From an uncultured Clostridia bacterium (GTDB taxonomy: Bacteria; Bacillota; Clostridia; Oscillospirales; CAG-272), in the NCBI GenBank assembly GCA_937892405.1, contig CALAFS010000183.1:1-15798 (forward strand): a DNA stretch of 15,798 bases, written 5' to 3'. Positions 6,004 through 13,115 of this stretch are shown in pieces (position 1 is the first letter of the stretch; every line of letters starts with the position of its first letter). The notes under the pieces were generated by a model that was not told where the DNA came from, searched no databases, and was given only the letters and a program-made list of their open reading frames with translations. The position numbers and the translations under genes are program-made.

Positions 6004-6286
6004 AACCTATGCTCATGGCAATCACCGTTCCTACAGTGATCGCGAGGGAGAGAAGCATGCCGAAAAGGAAGAAAAGCCACGCGGGAAAAATTTTCCCGGA
6101 CTTTTCCTCCCGTATTCCGCCGCGGGCGGTATGTTCCGCGATAATGCGATTGGCTTCTCCTATCATGTCGTCGGAGGAGATGCCACATCCTCTCTCTTCT
6201 TTCAGGACGAAGAACGCCTCCTCAAAGACGGCGCCCCCCGTATTCTTCACATATACGACTTTCTTCTGCGTTCCGCGTAGCATCAC
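6002..6286 (-). CDS. Small single-pass membrane protein, function unknown
   Basis: This 94-residue protein is not one I recognise. Its N-terminal part (about 8-55) reads as a compact soluble domain (VVYVKNTGGAVFEEAFFVL, then an acidic/polar helix with MIGEANRIIAEH). A single hydrophobic segment (about 67-92) ends the protein, so it is likely tail-anchored with the soluble part in the cytoplasm. A GTG at 6286 was taken as the start because GGGAGGAG (plus 6296-6303) lies nine bases upstream; the ATG at 6283 is the alternative, one codon downstream. The TAA stop at 6004-6002 belongs to the adjoining heptad repeat, so the C-terminus may have been set by repeat insertion. It is probably monocistronic. 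Confidence 0.7.
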   Translation of the reverse strand: MMLRGTQKKVVYVKNTGGAVFEEAFFVLKEERGCGISSDDMIGEANRIIAEHTARGGIREEKSGKIFPAWLFFLFGMLLSLAITVGTVIAMSIG

Positions 6287-6295
6287 GATGCAAAA

Positions 6296-6303
6296 CTCCT
6301 CCC
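6296..6303 (-). promoter_or_regulatory. Strong ribosome binding site of the small membrane protein
   Basis: GGGAGGAG on the minus strand is nine bases from GTG (6286) and twelve from ATG (6283). It supports the reality of this short gene and favours the GTG start. Confidence 0.65.
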
Positions 6304-6466
6304 GTCACCGCCTCTGATGGCATCTTTTCCGGTACCCTCTGTTTAGCGGCTTCCAGTGTCCCTTTTCGGACAGGGAAGTCTCGCCGTGTGGTAGGGTGTC
6401 TTTTCCCTCATTTACGGGTGCCGGATCTCTTTTTTCTTTTTTTCTCATTGTGGACGAGAGGACGGA

Positions 6467-6495
6467 ATTTTATGCAATTTTTGCCGTTTTTACAA
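6467..6495 (-). promoter_or_regulatory. Possible sigma-A-type promoter for the small membrane protein
   Basis: On the minus strand, TTGTAA (plus 6490-6495), a 17-base spacer and TAAAAT (plus 6467-6472) resemble the -35/-10 consensus. Transcription would start near 6460, leaving a leader of about 170 bases. The rest of the 306-bp gap 6287-6592 contains no other feature I can name. Confidence 0.35.
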
Positions 6496-6592
6496 AAGAG
6501 CGCAAGAGAGGATTATCGGAACCTTTTCGCCTGATTCCGACATTTTTCCTTAAAAAATGGGATTATGCAAATAAAAATTTACAAAATCGCTC

Positions 6593-7210
6593 TTATTTCT
6601 TGCCACCGAACAGACGGCTGAAGAGTCCGCCCTTGCTTTCCTTCTCGACGGGCTTTTCTTCCGCTTTGGGAGCTGCCTTCGGAGCTTCGGGCTTCTTTTC
6701 GACCTTCGGAGCCTCTGCCTTGGGAGCGGGAGCGGGCTTCGGTTCGGGCTTCGCCTCGACCTTGACTTCTGCCTTGACTTCGACCTTCGGCTCTTCTGCC
6801 TTCGGCGCCTCTTCCTTCTTCTCCTCGTTCATGCTGAGGATTTCCTTGCGAATGGCGGCATCGTCCATCGTCGGCTCGGAGAAGTAGCTCTCGTACTCGC
6901 TCTTTTCCTTGTTGGCTTCCGCTTTTGCTGCCTTGGCGGCTGCCGCTGCGGCAAGCTCTTCCTCGGTCTTGGGTCTTCTCTTTCTCTTCTTCTTTTCGGG
7001 CACGATGACTTCGTAGCTCTCGTCGAGAAGATCGTCGATGCTGATACCGAAGAGCATCTTGATTTCAAGAAGTTTTGCGACTTCGGGATAGGACTGTCCG
7101 CATTCCCACTTGTACACTGCCTGACGGGAAACGCCGACAGCGCTCGCGAACTCGTCCTGAGTCAGACCTTTCAGCTTTCTGAGCTTGACGATTTTTTCCT
7201 TGAATTTCAT
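6593..7210 (-). CDS. XRE-family HTH protein with long low-complexity tail
   Basis: This 205-residue protein has a clear Cro/C1-type helix-turn-helix at about residues 3-60 (KLRKLKGLTQDEFASAVGVS, then RQAVYKWECGQSYP), followed by a basic cluster (about 73-81, KKKRKRRPK). An alanine/lysine stretch, a more ordinary segment (about 104-130) and a Lys/Glu/Pro/Ala-rich tail (about 131-193) come next, ending in GGLFSRLFGGKK. It is presumably a transcriptional regulator, but the tail is unlike a ligand domain. The ATG at 7210 was chosen because GAGG (plus 7219-7222) lies eight bases upstream; a TTG seven codons earlier lacks such a site. The leader at 7226-7260 is very A+T-rich. The final segment resembles short amphipathic targeting sequences; that is inference only. 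Confidence 0.85.
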   Translation of the reverse strand: MKFKEKIVKLRKLKGLTQDEFASAVGVSRQAVYKWECGQSYPEVAKLLEIKMLFGISIDDLLDESYEVIVPEKKKRKRRPKTEEELAAAAAAKAAKAEANKEKSEYESYFSEPTMDDAAIRKEILSMNEEKKEEAPKAEEPKVEVKAEVKVEAKPEPKPAPAPKAEAPKVEKKPEAPKAAPKAEEKPVEKESKGGLFSRLFGGKK

Positions 7211-7218
7211 GTGAAAAA

Positions 7219-7222
7219 CCTC
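7219..7222 (-). promoter_or_regulatory. Ribosome binding site deciding the HTH-protein start
   Basis: GAGG on the minus strand is eight bases before ATG 7210-7208, which excludes the in-frame TTG at 7231 that would add seven residues. Confidence 0.6.
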
Positions 7223-7269
7223 ACTTTTCAAAAAGTTTTTATATTAATTTTTTTATAACTAAGAAGGGG

Positions 7270-7343
7270 GTGCCCCTCGAGCAGGTAAGCGATTACCTTT
7301 GCGTTTTGCGGGTCGCCTTTGGCGCCGACCCCTACGGCGTCAC
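7270..7343 (+). repeat. Dispersed repeat, copy 2 (pairs with 5704-5776)
   Basis: It has the same blocks as copy 1 and ends in GGCGCCGACCCCTACGGC then GTCAC. Its right end runs straight into the hairpin array at 7341-7437. Confidence 0.7.
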
Positions 7344-7437
7344 CTCACGGTGCCGCGACGAAATCCGACCTGCGGTCGGGTGAAATGCGCTTTGCGCGTG
7401 AAATATGCCTGCGTCATGTGAAATTCGCTTTCAGCGA
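7341..7437 (-). repeat. Five-hairpin array with ATTTCAC spacers (copy B, inverted)
   Basis: This is the same architecture on the opposite strand. Read on the minus strand, stem 1 is TCGCT/AGCGA (plus 7425-7437, loop GAA). Stem 2 is imperfect (7405-7417, one mismatch). Stem 3 is GCGC/GCGC (7387-7397). Stem 4 is CCGACC/GGTCGG (7365-7379). A 4-bp stem at 7341-7352 takes the place of stem 5. Three spacers (7380-7386, 7398-7404, 7418-7424) are exact ATTTCAC; the fourth is altered to ATTTCGT. Stem 1 carries a compensatory C-G to T-A change relative to copies A and C. Confidence 0.8.
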
Positions 7438-7460
7438 GAGAAGATAACCCTCAATGATAT

Positions 7461-7494
7461 ATAATTCTGAATTCTTCATTCTTCATTCTTAATT
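7461..7494 (-). repeat. Heptad tract overlapping the lipoprotein stop codon
   Basis: On the minus strand the units are AATTAAG, AATGAAG, AATGAAG, AATTCAG and AATTAT. The last codon (AAT) and the TAA stop of the lipoprotein gene are the first bases of this tract. Confidence 0.75.
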
Positions 7495-8142
7495 GGTAAG
7501 GGGGTATCTCGCATAAGTCGGCGTATCAATCCGCCAGCCGCCGTCCTCTTCCAGAAGACCGACGCGGAGGGGGATCGTCGCGCGCTCGCCTTTGTCGTTT
7601 TCGGCGACGACCGACAGGGTGACATAGACGATGTCGCCTTCGGCGCCCTCTACGGCAAGACTGCCGTAATCATAAGTGAGCGTATCGGTGAGAAGTCCGC
7701 TCTCTTCGGAGTTGACCATGAAGAAGGTGGGCTTTTTATCCTCCCCGGTGCCGTCATACGCCTGATAAAAGCGCGAGAATGTCTTGATGTTGTCTCCGTC
7801 CGAGACGGCGGAGAGCTTGGTAGAAAAGATCAGTGTCGCGTAAGAAGAAGTAAATGTCGCGCGCGTCCTCTCTTTCAGTTCCTCCACGGTCGTAAGAGAG
7901 TAGCGGGCAAGATCCTCGGCGAGAGCGGGGTAGTAGACCCCGTTTTTCTCTTCCGTCCGCTCGGTATCCGGGCGGATTCCGTCGCCGTAATAGATCTCGT
8001 TGAGTGCCTCGGCGGCGGGGAGAAGGGCGCGTGCCGCGGCGAGAACTTCGTCCTCGTCATAGGTACGGTTCTTCTCCCCGCAGGAGACAAGAGAGAAAAC
8101 AATCAGCGCGCAGATCAGAAGTACCGAAACGACGCGTCTCAT
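7489..8142 (-). CDS. Predicted lipoprotein of unknown function
   Basis: This 217-residue protein begins with a type II signal peptide: MRR, a hydrophobic stretch (about 4-17) and the lipobox LVSC with the modified cysteine at 21, so it should be anchored to the outer face of the membrane. The mature part looks alpha then beta, with a C-terminal pattern (VVAENDKGERATIPLRVGLL, then DGGWRIDTPTY) that resembles NTF2-like lipoproteins; this fold is a guess. The ATG at 8142 overlaps the gyrA TGA by four bases (ATGA), so it is likely translated by coupling after gyrA. A secreted protein in a gyrase transcript is unusual, and the link may be only transcriptional. The final Asn codon and stop come from the adjacent repeat. 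Confidence 0.85.
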   Translation of the reverse strand: MRRVVSVLLICALIVFSLVSCGEKNRTYDEDEVLAAARALLPAAEALNEIYYGDGIRPDTERTEEKNGVYYPALAEDLARYSLTTVEELKERTRATFTSSYATLIFSTKLSAVSDGDNIKTFSRFYQAYDGTGEDKKPTFFMVNSEESGLLTDTLTYDYGSLAVEGAEGDIVYVTLSVVAENDKGERATIPLRVGLLEEDGGWRIDTPTYARYPLTN

Positions 8143-10724
8143 TCTTCCGACCCGTCCTCACCGTCCGCGCCTTCATCGTCCGTGAGATCGTCGTCGAGCG
8201 ACTCTCTCTCGGGTTCCGCGACGGGCAGGGGATTTTCTTCGATGGATTTGTCGATCTTTTCGCTCTCCCGCTCGATCTCCTCTTCCTTCTCGATTCTCGC
8301 GAAGTGAATGATGGAGCTTCCTTCGGCAAGGCGCATGACGATAATGCCCGACGCACCTCTCGAATAGACATTGATGCCCGAGACGGGGATACGAATGATG
8401 GTACCTTCGTCGGTGATGAGCATGACATCGTCATCTTCCGCCACGGCGGCGATGGACGAGAGCTTACCCGAACGTTCGGTGATGTTGTGACAGATGATAC
8501 CGTGACCGCCGCGGTTCTTCATCTCGCGGAACTCGGAGAAGGGCGTTCTCTTACCAAGACCCTTTTCCGTAATGGTGAGCAGCATCTTCGTGTCATCGAC
8601 CACGGCGACACCGACGACCTCGTCACCCTCCGAGAGGGTGATACCGCGCACGCCGCGGGCACCTCTGCCCATCACGCGCACATTCTCTTCGGTGAAGCGG
8701 ACGGCATTGCCGTCTCTTGTGGCAATGAGGATATTTTCTCCTCCCATAGTGTGGAGAACAAAGAGAAGTTCGTCGCCCTCGTCAAGTGAGATGGCGATCT
8801 TGCCGCCCTTTCTCTGGTAGGCGAAGTCGGTGAGGCGCGTTCTCTTAATGACACCGAAGCGGGTAATCATCGTGAGGTATTCGCCCTCGGAGAATTCGGT
8901 CACGGGCAGAATTGCCGTCACCTTTTCGTCCTTTTCGACCTCAAGGATATTGACAATGTTCGATCCCTTCGCGGTTCTCGACGCCTCGGGGATACGGTAC
9001 GCCTTCTTTGCGTAGACCTTGCCGAAGTTCGTGAAGAAGAGAAGGGTGGAGTGGCTGTCGACGACGATCAGGTTCTCGACATAGTCGTCTTCCTTCGTCG
9101 TCATGCCGATGATACCCTTGCCGCCGCGGTTCTGCGCGGTGTAGGTGTCGGCTCTCTGTCTCTTGATGTAGCCGGTGTGGCTCATCGTGATGACGCAGGT
9201 ATGACGCTCGATCAGGTCTTCGAGGTCGATCTCTTCGGTCGCCTCGACGATCTCGGTGCGGCGCTTGTCGCCGAACTTCGTCTTGATCTCGGTCAGCTCG
9301 TTCTTGAGGATTTCCTCGACTCTCGCTTCATCGGCGAGAATGGCGCGCAGATCCGCGACGATGGCGGTCAGCTTCTCGATTCTGTCCTCGACCTTCTGCC
9401 GTTCGAGTCCGGACAGCTTACCGAGGGTCATATCGACGATCGCCTGTGCCTGCTCATCGGAGAGACCGAAGCGTGCCTTCAGACTCTCTTTCGCGGCGGG
9501 GATCGACTCGCTCTTCTTGATGATCTCGATGACCTCGTCGATGTTGTCGGTCGCGATGCGGTAGCCTTCGAGGATATGAAGCTCTTTCAGCGCCTTGTCA
9601 AGGTCGAACTGCGTCCGCTTGACAATGACGGATTTCTGGAACGCGATGTAGTTGTCGAGAATGGCAAGCAGGGGCAGGATCTTCGGCTCGCCGCCGTCAA
9701 TCACCAGCATGTTCACCGAGCAGGTGTCCTGCAACTGGGTGTACTTGTAAAGCTGGTTCATGATGACCTCGCCGTTCGCCTCTTTCTTGTACTCGACGAC
9801 GATTCTCATGCCCCCTCTGCCCGACTCGTCGCGAAGACCGGAGATACCTTCGATCTTTTTCTCTTTGTAGAGGTTCGCGATGCTCTCGATCAGAAGTGCC
9901 TTGTTGACCATGTAGGGGATTTCGGTAAAGACGATGCGGCGATGTTCCTCGTCGATCGTACCGCGGGCACGCACATAGATGCGCCCTTTGCCCGTCTCAT
10001 AGGCTTCGCGGATACCGCGCGTGCCGTAGATCAGCGCCGCGGTGGGGAAGTCGGGACCCTTGATATAACCTAAAATGTCATCGACCGTGCAATCGGGGTT
10101 CTCCATACGGAAGATGGTGCCCTCGATCACCTCGGTGAGGTTGTGGGGCGGAATGTTCGTCGCCATACCGACGGCGATACCGACCGAGCCGTTGACGAGC
10201 AGGTTCGGGAATCTCGAGGGGAGCACCTCCGGCTCGTCGCGCGTGTTGTCGAAGTTGCGGGTCATCGGCACGACCTTCTTCTCGATGTCGCGCATCATCT
10301 GGTCGGCGATCTTGCTCATTCTCGCCTCGGTATAACGGTAGGCGGCGGCGCCGTCGCCGTCGACATTACCGAAGTTACCGTGACCTTCGACGAGGGGATA
10401 ACGGAGGGAGAAGTTCTGTGCCATTCTTACCATCGCCTGATAGACGGCGGAGTCGCCGTGCGGGTGATAGCGACCGAGCACATTACCGACGGTCGTCGCC
10501 GATTTACGGAAGGGCTTATCGTAGGTCAGGTTATCCTCATACATTGCGTAGAGGATACGCCGCTGACCGGGTTTCATACCGTCGCGCACATCGGGCAGGG
10601 CACGGGAGGTGATAACGCTCATCGAATATTCGATGAAAGCGTTTTTGACCTCTTTTTCCATGTCCTTTTCTTCTATGTGCTGATCGGGAAACTCGATATC
10701 CTGGCTTTTATATGTATGTTCCAT
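8139..10724 (-). CDS. gyrA: DNA gyrase subunit A
   Basis: This 861-residue breakage-reunion subunit of gyrase introduces negative supercoils together with GyrB. The winged-helix/tower region contains RYHPHGDSAVYQ (85-96) and the catalytic tyrosine Tyr131 in AAAYRYTEAR. The C-terminal DNA-wrapping pinwheel starts near 505 and carries the GyrA box QNRGGKG (531-537), which identifies GyrA rather than ParC. A strongly acidic tail follows (about 812-861). The position equivalent to E. coli Ser83 is Ser92, but the equivalent of Asp87 is Gln96. The gene begins 124 bp after gyrB; the closest purine-rich site (AAAGGAAAG, plus 10738-10746) is 13 bases from the ATG, a rather long spacing. It overlaps the lipoprotein gene by 4 bp. 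Confidence 0.97.
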   Translation of the reverse strand: MEHTYKSQDIEFPDQHIEEKDMEKEVKNAFIEYSMSVITSRALPDVRDGMKPGQRRILYAMYEDNLTYDKPFRKSATTVGNVLGRYHPHGDSAVYQAMVRMAQNFSLRYPLVEGHGNFGNVDGDGAAAYRYTEARMSKIADQMMRDIEKKVVPMTRNFDNTRDEPEVLPSRFPNLLVNGSVGIAVGMATNIPPHNLTEVIEGTIFRMENPDCTVDDILGYIKGPDFPTAALIYGTRGIREAYETGKGRIYVRARGTIDEEHRRIVFTEIPYMVNKALLIESIANLYKEKKIEGISGLRDESGRGGMRIVVEYKKEANGEVIMNQLYKYTQLQDTCSVNMLVIDGGEPKILPLLAILDNYIAFQKSVIVKRTQFDLDKALKELHILEGYRIATDNIDEVIEIIKKSESIPAAKESLKARFGLSDEQAQAIVDMTLGKLSGLERQKVEDRIEKLTAIVADLRAILADEARVEEILKNELTEIKTKFGDKRRTEIVEATEEIDLEDLIERHTCVITMSHTGYIKRQRADTYTAQNRGGKGIIGMTTKEDDYVENLIVVDSHSTLLFFTNFGKVYAKKAYRIPEASRTAKGSNIVNILEVEKDEKVTAILPVTEFSEGEYLTMITRFGVIKRTRLTDFAYQRKGGKIAISLDEGDELLFVLHTMGGENILIATRDGNAVRFTEENVRVMGRGARGVRGITLSEGDEVVGVAVVDDTKMLLTITEKGLGKRTPFSEFREMKNRGGHGIICHNITERSGKLSSIAAVAEDDDVMLITDEGTIIRIPVSGINVYSRGASGIIVMRLAEGSSIIHFARIEKEEEIERESEKIDKSIEENPLPVAEPERESLDDDLTDDEGADGEDGSEE

Positions 10725-10753
10725 TTGATCTTTGTTCTTTCCTTTCGTGCAGA

Positions 10754-10770
10754 TTTGTAAACTTTACTTT
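10754..10770 (-). promoter_or_regulatory. Leader motif shared with gyrB and PPTase (gyrA copy)
   Basis: TTTGTAAACTTTACTTT on the plus strand differs from the gyrB copy at 12804-12820 in only two bases. It lies 29 bp upstream of the gyrA start codon and contains the palindrome GTAAACTTTAC in near-perfect form. The flanking 10780-10800 segment is a long A-run on the minus strand, as expected near a promoter, but no clear -35/-10 was found. Confidence 0.45.
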
Positions 10771-10848
10771 CCATACAGAACTTTTTTTCTTTTTTATCGT
10801 CGAAAAGCGATGAAAGATTTCTCTTTTTCGTTTTCCCGATGTATTTTC

Positions 10849-12771
10849 TCAGATGTCAAGATTCTGCACGAATTTTGCGTTTTTGGAAATAAACTCGCGC
10901 CGCGGCTCGACCATATCTCCCATCAGAACGGAGAAGGTTTCGTCACAGGCGATCGCGTCATTGATAGATACTTTGAGAAGGGTTCTCGTCTCGGGATCCA
11001 TCGTCGTCTCCCAGAGCTGGATCGGGTCCATCTCACCAAGACCTTTATAGCGTTCCGCCGCGACACCCGTCGTACCGAGCTCGGCAATATAGGCGTCCCG
11101 CTCATCGTCCGAGAAGGCATACTTGACGGTCTTTCCCTTATGCACTTTATAAAGGGGCGGCTGAGCGAGGTAGACATGCCCTTCCTCAATGAGCTTTCTC
11201 ATATGGCGGAAGAAGAAGGTCAGAAGAAGAATCCGGATATGGGCGCCGTCGACATCGGCATCTGCCATGATGATGATCTTGCCGTAGCGGAGCTTCGTGA
11301 TATCGAAGTCTTCGCCGATACCGCAGCCGAGTGCCTGAATAATCGGGATCAGGGAAGTGTTCGCATAGACCTTGTCAAGTCTTGCTTTCTCGACATTGAG
11401 CACCTTTCCGCGCAGGGGGAGGATCGCCTGATAGCGGCTGTCTCTTCCGTCCTTGGCGGAACCGCCCGCACTGTCTCCCTCGACGAGGTAGACTTCGGTG
11501 AGGCGCGCCTCGCGCTCCTGACAGTCGGCGAGCTTGCCGGGCAGGGTAGAGACTTCGAGGACATTCTTTCTTCTTGTCAGCTCGCGTGCCTTTCTCGCCG
11601 CCTCTCTCGCACGGTTGGCGGAGAGTGCCTTTTCGAGAATGATCTTGCCCGTCTGGGGGTTCTCTTCAAAGAATTCGGTCAGTTTATTATATACAATTCC
11701 GTCGACAAGGGTACGGATCTCGCTGTTTCCGAGTTTTGCCTTCGTCTGGCTCTCGAACTGTGCGTCGGTCAGTTTGACCGAGATGACGGCGACAAGCCCT
11801 TCTCTGACATCTTCGCCCGAGAGAGGTCTTTCCTCTCCCTTGACGACGCCCGTCTTCTTCGCGTAGTCGTTGATCGCGCGGGTCAGCGCGGACTTGAATC
11901 CCGTCTCGTGCGTACCGCCTTCGATCGTCGACATGTTGTTCGCGAAAGAGATCAGCGTCTCGTTGTAGCTGTCATTATACTGCATCGCGACCTCGGCGAT
12001 CGACCCGTTCTTTTCTCCCTTCATATAGATGACATCGGGATGAATGGGTGTGCCGCGCTTTTCGTTGTTGAGAAATTCGACGAAAGAGACGATACCGCCC
12101 TCGTAATGGAGGATTTCCTCTCTCTCCTGTCCCTCACGCGCGTCTCGCAGGACGATTCTGACGCCGGCATTGAGGAAGGACTGCTCACGCATACGGATAA
12201 GGAGCGTATCGAAGTCAAAGGTCGTCTCCTCGAAGATGGTGGCATCCGGCTTGAAGGTCACGGTCAGTCCGTGACGGTCACAGGGACCGGTGCAGGCAAA
12301 AGGACGCGCGACCTTTCCTCTCTCGAATCTCTCGGTATACGCGTGTCCGTCGCGGTGATTCTCCACCTCGACCCATTCGGACAGGGCATTGACGACCGAA
12401 GCGCCGACGCCGTGCAGACCGCCCGCGATCTTATATCCCTCACCGCCGAACTTACCGCCGGCGTGAAGCACCGTATAGACGACCTCCAGGGTCGGAAGTC
12501 CGAGCTTTTCGTTCATACCGGAGGGGATACCGCGTCCGTCGTCCTCGACGGTGACGCTCCCGTCCTGATTGAGTGTCACGCGGATTTCGTCGCACTCCCC
12601 TGCGAGCGCCTCGTCGATCGAGTTATCGACGATCTCATAGACAAGGTGGTGAAGACCGCGGATCGAGGTCGTACCGATGTACATACCCGGGCGTTTTCTG
12701 ACCGCCTCGAGTCCTTCCAGTACCTGAATTTGGCTGTCGTCGTAGCCGTGCGTTTCTTTGTTCTGTTCCAT
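10849..12771 (-). CDS. gyrB: DNA gyrase subunit B
   Basis: This 640-residue ATPase subunit of gyrase has a GHKL ATP-binding domain (about 1-220) with catalytic Glu46 in YEIVDNSIDEA, DDGRGIP (77-83) and the glycine-rich lid GGLHGVGASVVNAL (117-130). The transducer domain contains QTKAKLGN (342-349). The TOPRIM domain has EGDSAGG (431-437), PLRGK (452-456) and the metal-binding aspartates Asp504, 506 and 508 in MADADVDG. The C-terminal segment includes RYKGLGEM (574-581) and PRREFI. Length and motifs match short Gram-positive GyrB without the enterobacterial insert. AAAGGG (plus 12777-12782) about five bases upstream of the ATG serves as ribosome binding site. Adjacency to gyrA, rather than to parC, supports GyrB over ParE. 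Confidence 0.97.
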   Translation of the reverse strand: MEQNKETHGYDDSQIQVLEGLEAVRKRPGMYIGTTSIRGLHHLVYEIVDNSIDEALAGECDEIRVTLNQDGSVTVEDDGRGIPSGMNEKLGLPTLEVVYTVLHAGGKFGGEGYKIAGGLHGVGASVVNALSEWVEVENHRDGHAYTERFERGKVARPFACTGPCDRHGLTVTFKPDATIFEETTFDFDTLLIRMREQSFLNAGVRIVLRDAREGQEREEILHYEGGIVSFVEFLNNEKRGTPIHPDVIYMKGEKNGSIAEVAMQYNDSYNETLISFANNMSTIEGGTHETGFKSALTRAINDYAKKTGVVKGEERPLSGEDVREGLVAVISVKLTDAQFESQTKAKLGNSEIRTLVDGIVYNKLTEFFEENPQTGKIILEKALSANRAREAARKARELTRRKNVLEVSTLPGKLADCQEREARLTEVYLVEGDSAGGSAKDGRDSRYQAILPLRGKVLNVEKARLDKVYANTSLIPIIQALGCGIGEDFDITKLRYGKIIIMADADVDGAHIRILLLTFFFRHMRKLIEEGHVYLAQPPLYKVHKGKTVKYAFSDDERDAYIAELGTTGVAAERYKGLGEMDPIQLWETTMDPETRTLLKVSINDAIACDETFSVLMGDMVEPRREFISKNAKFVQNLDI

Positions 12772-12803
12772 TCTTTTCCCTTTCTGTTCTTTTTGGAAAG
12801 AGT

Positions 12804-12820
12804 TTTGACAACTTTACTTT
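12804..12820 (-). promoter_or_regulatory. Leader motif shared with gyrA and PPTase (gyrB copy)
   Basis: TTTGACAACTTTACTTT on the plus strand lies 32 bp upstream of the gyrB start, inside the 76-bp gap after remB. It is followed by ACAAAAC, giving outer inverted ends GTTTTG/CAAAAC (12802-12827). Confidence 0.45.
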
Positions 12821-12847
12821 ACAAAACTTATGATTTCCGATCAGTAT

Positions 12848-13102
12848 TTATTCGCTTTGCGACCGCTGAACGAGAGAGACGGTCGAAATACGGGAGAGTT
12901 TGATCTTGCTTTTTCCCGCTCTGTCTTCATAGAGAAGAAAGCTGCGGGGCAGATCGGTGTCCGCGTATTCGACATTCTTCCGTTTTTCTTCGGTCGATAT
13001 AAAATTCTTCGTAATGGAGGAGACCGTCGCGGTATCGAGATCAAAGATCCCGATGATCCTGTCGTCGCGGATGCTCTCTCCGTTTCCGATATGAAGATAC
13101 AT
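12848..13102 (-). CDS. remB: RemB-like DUF370 protein (extracellular matrix regulator family)
   Basis: This 84-residue protein starts MYLHIGNGESIRDDRIIGIF and continues DLDTATVSSITKNF and DLPRSFLLYED, the typical pattern of the DUF370/RemA-RemB family. In B. subtilis, RemB (YaaB) is encoded at the same place between recF and gyrB. RemA, its paralogue, binds DNA and activates biofilm matrix genes; RemB is less well understood, so a regulatory role here is inferred from family and position. GGAG (plus 13111-13114) lies eight bases before the ATG, just ahead of the recF stop codon, and only 13 bp separate the two genes, so they share a transcript. Codon use looks like that of its neighbours. Confidence 0.9.
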   Translation of the reverse strand: MYLHIGNGESIRDDRIIGIFDLDTATVSSITKNFISTEEKRKNVEYADTDLPRSFLLYEDRAGKSKIKLSRISTVSLVQRSQSE

Positions 13103-13115
13103 AATGATGTCTCCG

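Noticed and set aside
10852..10875. TTGACA-like -35 box at the 3' end of gyrB as a gyrA promoter
   Set aside because: No -10-like hexamer lies at 16-18 bp from it.
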